Shown here: piece after piece, positions 58,591-64,000 of the stretch
Layout: the number at the start of each line of letters is the position of its first letter
How positions within the stretch are numbered: position 1 is the first letter of the stretch
From: Diospyros lotus
Lineage: Eukaryota > Streptophyta > Magnoliopsida > Ericales > Ebenaceae
Direction of reading: 5' to 3'
Assembly (NCBI RefSeq): GCF_014633365.1
Contig: NC_068345.1
Span: 12,222,058-12,286,057, forward strand
DNA length: 64,000 nucleotides
Translations under genes and position numbers: made by a program
The notes under the pieces: model-generated
Seen by the model: the letters and a program-made list of their open reading frames with translations, nothing else
What the model was told of the DNA's origin: nothing
Databases searched by the model: none

Positions 58591-59352
58591 TAGGGCTGGT
58601 AATAAGTCGAGTTGACCGAACTCGGCCCAGTTCGAGCTCAGCTCGATTGATTTTAGCTTGACTCATAACTCGGATCGAGCTTGATATGAGTTAATTTTTT
58701 TAGCTCGAGTGTAACATCTCTTTCGAGCGATAGGAAGGACCGGAATAACTTATTCTGATGGGCCTACACGAACTTCTCAGGGGGGTCACCTATCCCTGAA
58801 TTACCCCAGGTCAAGCACGTTTAACTTGAGAATTCTTTGTTAACATTCAGCCCAAAAGGTATCCAGCTGGTATTGTTTCCTTCCTTACACTATCCTCGAT
58901 ATATACTAACTTCTCCGGGCTCTCGGGGTATTATATCGAGCTCGGCTCAATGATGACTACGAGCTGGCTCGACTCGGCTCGGCTCGAAATTGACTATTAC
59001 TTTACTTTTATGTATATATATATTTAAATAATATATGCGATATATATAATATATATTTAAATAATATATTTATAAAATTATTAAGTATATATTTATATTT
59101 TTGAGTATTAAGTAATAAATATTTTTTTATTTAATAAATTTATAAAATTAATATATATATATAAGTATATCGAGTTGGCTCGTGAGCCAAATAAGTCGAG
59201 TTAATGGTAGCTCAAGCTCGGCTCATTTACCAAATGAGCCAAATATTTAAGCTCAAACTTGGCTCATTTGTATCATGAGCTAGTTTATTGAGCCAATTTT
59301 CGAGTCGAGTTTTAAGCTAGCTCATGAGTAGCTCGATTCATTGCCAGCCCTA
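58591..59352. mobile_element. Non-autonomous hAT transposon (762 bp) containing a Cassandra-like solo LTR
   Basis: It begins TAGGGCTGGTAAT and ends ATTGCCAGCCCTA, flanked by CTTGCATA (58583-58590) and CTTGTATA (59353-59360), an 8-bp duplication with one change. The ends are rich in GAGCTCGG/CTCGAGC words repeated in both orientations. The centre is AT-rich. A 226-bp solo LTR lies at 58710-58935. Confidence 0.88.
58710..58935 (-). mobile_element. Cassandra-type TRIM solo LTR with 5S rRNA domain
   Basis: This 226-bp unit has ends TGTAACATC...GGGTATTATA (ancestral TTACA), flanked by a perfect 5-bp duplication TCGAG (58705-58709 and 58936-58940). On the minus strand, 58834-58760 is clearly related to plant 5S rRNA: AGTTAAACGTGCTTG (box A region), GATAGGTGACC (box C region) and AGAAGTTCGTGT in the right order and spacing. 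LTRs carrying a 5S domain are the defining feature of Cassandra elements. No second LTR or internal region is present, so it is a solo LTR. Confidence 0.82.
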
Positions 59353-59360
59353 CTTGTATA

Positions 59361-59719
59361 TATAAGCACATAACGTACAATGAGAGACATTGTTAAGTCG
59401 TTGTAGGTTGAGATAGATATATTGTACTTGTTTCTAATCCATTTCCTATTAAATTATCTTCTTTAATTTAGAGTATAGTTCTTTTAATTAAGATATCTTA
59501 GCTATTATAACACGTCTAAGGAAACATGGTTAGTTAATAAACTTTCTGACTGTACGTATGTGTTCAAGAAAAAAAAAAATTGAAACATGAGAGGTTTAAC
59601 GAGAAGAGAAAAGAGAAAGTACTTATAAGAAAGACTGAAAGTGAAAAGAAACGGATGCTCAAAAGGAAAAAAAGAATGAGAAAGTATTCACGAAGCTTCA
59701 TAGTAAAAAGGGACACATA
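59361..59719. other. Intergenic spacer
   Basis: AT-rich, no gene or repeat recognised. Confidence 0.4.
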
Positions 59720-59950
59720 CAGTCTCTAGGTCATAGTTTTGCTGGTAAAGGAAGTGTACTCTGATATGTTTTTTGAACTCTCAAATTCAGTGTTCGAATC
59801 CTGAGCAAGGAGGAAATTTAGCAATTAGAGTGATTCTAAAAGTTGAAAATCACTTATTGCCCTCACTTTTGCGGCGAGACTAGGGATTGAACTGGCCGCT
59901 GAGTCTTCTGATTTACATCTCCTACTGATATCGTAAGGCAGAACAACATG
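59720..59950 (+). mobile_element. tRNA-derived SINE-like element
   Basis: An A-box-like stretch (GTCATAGTTTTGCTGG) at about 59731 is followed by a strong B-box GTTCGAATCC at 59792-59801. A second tRNA-like word (AGGGATTGAACTGG) lies near 59882, and an A-run at about 59976 lies just beyond. This matches a Pol III-driven plant SINE layout, but A-to-B spacing is longer than usual and no target duplication was checked. Confidence 0.4.
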
Positions 59951-60199
59951 AATTTTCATGATAGTTTGTTAACCAAAAAAAAAAAAAAAGAGAGACACAT
60001 GCAACACTGTCAAAAGGCACAAAGATTTGTTTGAGAAGAAAGGTACTTTCATATCTCTAGTGTGTGTCATGAATCATTTTATGTTGATCCTCCTAATAAT
60101 TAATATGTGGTGGATTGATTTTAATTCAAGAATCTATATTATAACTCTGTATAGGTTTTGGATCAAATTAAGGAAGTCAAAAGCAAAATGAAGAAAGCA

Positions 60200-60960
60200 T
60201 TTATTTTGAAAATTATCAGATGCTTTCAAGCGTAGAAGCCATATGGATTTTTAGGCTTGTTTTGAAATTTGATTTGATTTTGGATCTCGAGAATACCTTC
60301 TATGTTCCATATTTTTCAAGAAACTTAGTTTATGTTTCAAGACGACTCATCAACGTGTTGGTTTTGATTTTCATTTTGAAAACTCTATTTTTAGCATTTT
60401 ACAAAGTACTAGAATTGTCGATAAGAAAAATGTTGTGATTAGGCTCGGAATTGTCAATGAACAATGCTCCTTCAATCTATGATATAGGAGATTAGGTCAT
60501 ATCTCGTATATAGAAAGAATTAAAAGATGGATAAATAACGTAAATTTGGTTGATTTGAAAGTTTTTGGATTCCACAAAAGGGTAAGCAAATTGATAACTC
60601 CACTAAAGATGTGGGGGAAGAGCATAAAAATTTTAGAGATCTTGCACAGTGTTATATGTGGATCTCAAAGAGATTTTATTGGGTTCAGATACATGCATGT
60701 ATCTCTTCCTTCTATTTGAGAAAGTCAAGTCTCTAGATGGCTTTAAGGTTTATAAAATAGAAGTTGAGAAATAAATATAGAAAAGAAAGTTAGGATTGTA
60801 AGGTCAAATAGAGGTATAAGAGTCGTATGGAAGGTACACTGTAAAAGGACAAATGATAGGTCAATTTGTTGGGGTTCTTTGAAGAAGGCGGCATTGTTGG
60901 GCAATATACAATGCCAAACATGCCTCAATAGAATAAGGCTGCTTGAACAGAGGGAACCAA
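60200..60960 (+). pseudogene. Copia pol fragment, heavily decayed
   Basis: Plus-strand readings show FYVPYFSRNL (about 60300), a GAG-pre-integrase block with RRLGHIS (about 60485) and an ICGS-type integrase entry (about 60650). Recognisable integrase pieces continue to about 60950 with many frameshifts. LTRs were not found. It ends before a differently oriented copia fragment. Confidence 0.65.
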
Positions 60961-61260
60961 AAGAGTCATTAGGAAGAACAATTGTCTTTTATTTTTTCCT
61001 TATTCGACCAATCCCAAACACCTTGCTAGCTTATTAAAAGTAACATCACTATTGATAATCACTTTCTTATTCTCTAGATTATACAATTTATAATCCTTTG
61101 ATGTCTCACTATAACCTATGAAAAAATTATTCTCACCTTTATCTATTTCCTCAACTGATCTACTACTAGAGGCGAATCAGAAATGGATCTGAGAGAGATG
61201 GCCTTAGATTTATCATTCGGTTATGAAAAAAATTATTGGGAGGGCTGATGCTGCGCGTCT

Positions 61261-61500
61261 CCCCCCCCCCCCACACGCACACGCGCGCGCACACACACAC
61301 ACCATAGATCTGCCCCTGTCTAGTACATGCATATATGTTGAATTTTAAATTTCAACATAGATCCGTCCCTGTCTAGTATATGCACATATGTTGAATTTTA
61401 AATTTCAACATACATTTCACTCACACACACCATAGATCCGTCCCTATCTAGTATATGCACATATGTTGAATTTTAAATTTCAACATACATTTCACTGTAT
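61261..61500. repeat. Three tandem units (53-75 bp) next to poly-C and CA microsatellites
   Basis: Units start with CATAGATC at 61303, 61356 and 61431. Each contains a near-palindrome TGTTGAATTTTAAATTTCAACA. The left flank is a poly-C run and (CA)n/(CG)n repeats (61261-61302); a second CA run separates units 2 and 3. Confidence 0.8.
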
Positions 61501-61519
61501 CCATGATAGTTCTATTTCA

Positions 61520-62160
61520 CCTTTTGAGCACCCCATTTTACTATGAAGTATATGAAATAGTGGGTGTGGAGACATATTTACCCTTGCTATTAGTTTCCCA
61601 TTTGCACCATTATTAACACTTTTGAATTATTAGTATATGAAATGTTACTTCTGGACAAACTAATTCATCCAATTCAAAAAATAATTCCTTTCCTTTCAAA
61701 CCAGACATGTGGTTGCAGCATCTGGTACCTAAAACCCATGTGTTCTCATATGCAATCAAAACATTACTAACTAAAAGTAAAGTTTTTGATTCATTAAAAT
61801 TCTCACCATGATTTTCACCAGCATTCATGTCTCATTACCATGATTGTTGAACTTTTCTGATCTGCAATCTGTAATCTTGTGCCCAAATTTTCCACAATTA
61901 AAGCAGCAAAGAATTGGATTGAATGCCGAATGATTACCACCTCCTTCTCCTCTGAAAATTTCTCTTCTTCTGTTGTTATAGCTCCCCGGCCTTTACTAGA
62001 TCCTTCTCTTTGATTGATCTCAACATCATTCAACTGGGAATTCTATGCCTGATCAATCCCTTTATATGACAATATCAATATACTCCATGTCTTATAATTG
62101 GCTGCTATCTTATCAAATACTGAATAATCAACACCTTGATGAATTTGTCCCAATGTAAGT
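61520..62160 (-). pseudogene. Copia gag-protease fragment, minus strand
   Basis: On the minus strand a Gag tail with a complete zinc knuckle pattern C-x2-C-x4-H-x4-C (CFNCGKFGHKITDC, about 61862-61905, with the frame shifting next to it) is followed by a protease-like region with NTWVLGTRCCNHM, where D-T-G-C is expected. Residues beyond read FFELDELV. The upstream part to about 62150 resembles Gag. It belongs to a different copy from the plus-strand fragment at 60.2-60.9 kb. Confidence 0.65.
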
Positions 62161-62600
62161 TGATCATGGCGATCCATGGGCTTTGGGAGAGGATGGATGC
62201 CGCCGTTGGCCCATGTCTTGCTTTTTCCCTCCTTTTGATCCTTCTAAGTTTGGATCCATCTAGTGGTTCCCCCAACTGCAGCCTTCCTCTATCACTGCAC
62301 TGCCCCTCCTTCATTGTAGAGGATGGTCCTCAGTAGATGATGGAAGGCGAGTGTGATGGTGTCGAAGTGGATAACGGAGATCGACGTAGTCTGATGGATG
62401 GATGGCGATGGGTAAGGTGACAATGGCATGTGGGCGGCGACGATCGGTGATGGAAGGTGGAAGGCGGCGACAGTGTTAGTGATCATCTTTTTAGGTTTTC
62501 TTCATTTGGGGTGCAGGCTTCTTATTGGGCCCATTGTTGAAGTTGGGCCGCTCATCTTTTAGATGTTCTTCACTTGTGCGCCCTTTTGTTTTTGTTCTTA
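62161..62600. other. Spacer of higher GC, no gene recognised
   Basis: A GC-richer block (62161-62480) with GATGG-rich repeats opens short frames on both strands; none is recognised. It may be part of an element leader next to the gag fragment. Confidence 0.3.
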
Positions 62601-63060
62601 TACATTTATTTTATTTTCGCACTTTTTGTGGTTTGAATAACAATTCCCTAGTTATTTTTTAGAATCAATTTAATTTATATATTTTGATTTTTTTTCATAC
62701 GACAATTCAATTTTTTTATTGTTTCAATTATACCCTGTAGCTATATTTTTAAATTAATTTAACCTTCTATATTGTGATATATAAAAAAAATAAAGTTGAA
62801 TTGACTTATTTGACTTTGCTTTTTTTTCTTTTATATATCAAAATATAGAAGTTAAATTAATTCGAAAATACATGTATAGGAGTAATTAAAATAACAAAAA
62901 ATTCGAGTTATTACCAAAAAAAAAAAAAAAAACAAAGTATAAGAGTTAAATAACTAGAAAATATAGATGTAGGAGTGTAATTAAAATAATAAAAAAATTT
63001 AAATAATTACACAAAAAAACGAAATTATAAGTACAAAAATATGAATTTCACCCAATTTTA
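62600..63060. mobile_element. Palindromic AT-rich MITE-like element
   Basis: Left words (CAATTATACCC, TAAATTAATTTAACCTTCTATATTG) and their inverses on the right (ATATAGAAGTTAAATTAATTCG, GGAGTAATTAAAATAAC) form an inverted repeat of about 65-100 bp per arm. Related to 56690-57010. Confidence 0.45.
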
Positions 63061-63401
63061 TGAGTTTAAGGTGTATGGAAAGATTTAATTTCAACCCAAT
63101 AAAAAGAAAAAAAAAATCTATTTTCCAAATCCCACTCACTTAGTGACTACTTCACAATTCAACCGCTTCAATTGGATTTTAATAATTATGATAAAGTAAC
63201 TTGACATGTTCTTTCCTATCACCCAAACAATACATATGCGTGTAAAAGAGCTTTTATACGTCCAAAAATACTTTTCCATCAACCCACGACATTATCAAAA
63301 CAAGGCATTAATCACCCACACGAAAAGCCAATGTAATTAAATTAATCCGCGTGCTTTGTGGTTTAGTCAATTATTAGCAATTAAATTGAGGATATTCATC
63401 T

Positions 63402-63433
<32 letters not shown>

Positions 63434-63650
63434 CAGAGAACACAGGTGAAGAAATTAAAAGGGCAAAACAAAAGAACCCACAACTCATGAAGAAGGTAAA
63501 GTAGAAACAAAGATTAATCTCTCTAATCACGCAGCAAATGACAGACATCACCATATATAATTCTTCCCTTCTCATCATCAATCAGATCCTCCAGTTCTCC
63601 ATGCATCAGACACATCAGATGATCTAGCTATCACCAAAGAGTCGGACGAA
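63061..63650. other. 3' flank of the second GDSL gene
   Basis: A (GA)n microsatellite lies at about 63402-63428. The remainder should include the 3'UTR of the minus-strand GDSL gene. No other gene is seen. Confidence 0.45.
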
Positions 63651-64000
63651 TCAAAGGTTGGCAAGCTGCTGTATATTCATGGGATAAACTACAGTTTGAT
63701 CGCCACTGAAAGCCTTCCTCCCCATTATAATGTTCACTGCTTCCGTAGGATGGAAGGCGTCCCAAAACACATACTGGTCCCGGTTTGGGCACGGCGTTTG
63801 GAACGGCAAACATGTAATCTGACCTCTGTTTCTTCCAATCCCACAACAACCACGGTTTATAACATTGAATCCTGCGAGCATTTTCCCCAAAAATCATGAA
63901 CAAGATTCTTAAAACAAAAGAAAATGATATATACCATTAGAAAAGCCATCTTAACATATATACCATAGGATCTGTAATTGGCAAGAATGTCTTGGAACAT
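63651..64000 (-). CDS. GDSL esterase/lipase, 3' end only (runs off window)
   Basis: The minus-strand exons are 64000-63964 (partial, reading MFQDILANYRSYG) and 63871-63651 (FNVINRGCCGIGRNRGQI...), joined by a GT-AG intron (63872-63963) in phase 1, the same position as the last intron of the GDSL gene at 35.7 kb. The last exon carries block V, FWDAFHPTEAVN, with the catalytic Asp and His. It ends YPMNIQQLANL, versus YPINIQQLAML in the other copy. The catalytic Ser and the rest of the protein lie beyond the right edge. The two genes are clear paralogues facing each other across about 26 kb. Confidence 0.9.

Noticed and set aside
58760..58834. A functional 5S rRNA gene
   Set aside because: Only about 75 bases of diverged 5S-like sequence are present, inside an LTR with target duplications; no complete 120-nt gene and no tandem array.

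Overview
This window is nuclear DNA of a flowering plant, most likely a eudicot. The supporting signs are AT-rich intergenic DNA, split genes with plant-like GT-AG introns, plant protein families (GDSL lipases, a TOM2B-like protein, cytosolic leucyl-tRNA synthetase), dense nested LTR retrotransposons, hAT and MITE elements, and a Cassandra-type LTR carrying a 5S rRNA domain. Nothing in it looks bacterial or organellar.

Genes. (1) Cytosolic leucyl-tRNA synthetase, minus strand, 7062-10714, two coding exons plus an inferred 5'UTR intron. (2) A TOM2B-like small basic protein, plus strand, 21799-34207, three coding exons separated by an 11.7-kb first intron and a 262-bp second intron. (3) A GDSL esterase/lipase, plus strand, 35744-37671, five exons, with one GC-AG intron. 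(4) A small intronless plant protein of unknown function with an N-terminal MGN, plus strand, 57514-57858. (5) The 3' end of a second GDSL lipase, minus strand, running off the right edge at 63651-64000. These look like ordinary dispersed housekeeping and accessory genes; I see no pathway cluster beyond the facing GDSL pair.

Between the genes. 1-4.5 kb holds LTR-like repeats with short-motif arrays. 12.1-19.6 kb is a decayed Ty1/copia element whose left LTR is truncated. 20.5-21.4 kb is another LTR-like repeat. The TOM2B intron contains an older, deleted copia element (24.3-31.2 kb). Inserted into it is a very young 3.7-kb non-autonomous LTR element with 5-bp target duplications, almost identical LTRs, and a 443-codon reading frame with no recognisable pol domain. 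40.1-43.9 kb and 50.7-53.4 kb are two copies, in opposite orientation, of a solo LTR of about 2.65 kb with intact target duplications. The first is interrupted by an hAT element; the second lies inside another LTR-like repeat, which in turn lies between long inverted repeats. Further hAT elements lie at 47.7 kb and 58.6 kb; the latter contains the Cassandra-like solo LTR.

The most unusual signal is a set of dispersed TATA-bearing, LTR-like repeats. Just upstream of the TATA box, each carries a loose array of 6-10 bp palindromes built on a central TCGA. The flanking letters differ from copy to copy (CTCGAG, GTCGAC, TTCGAA) while the layout is kept.
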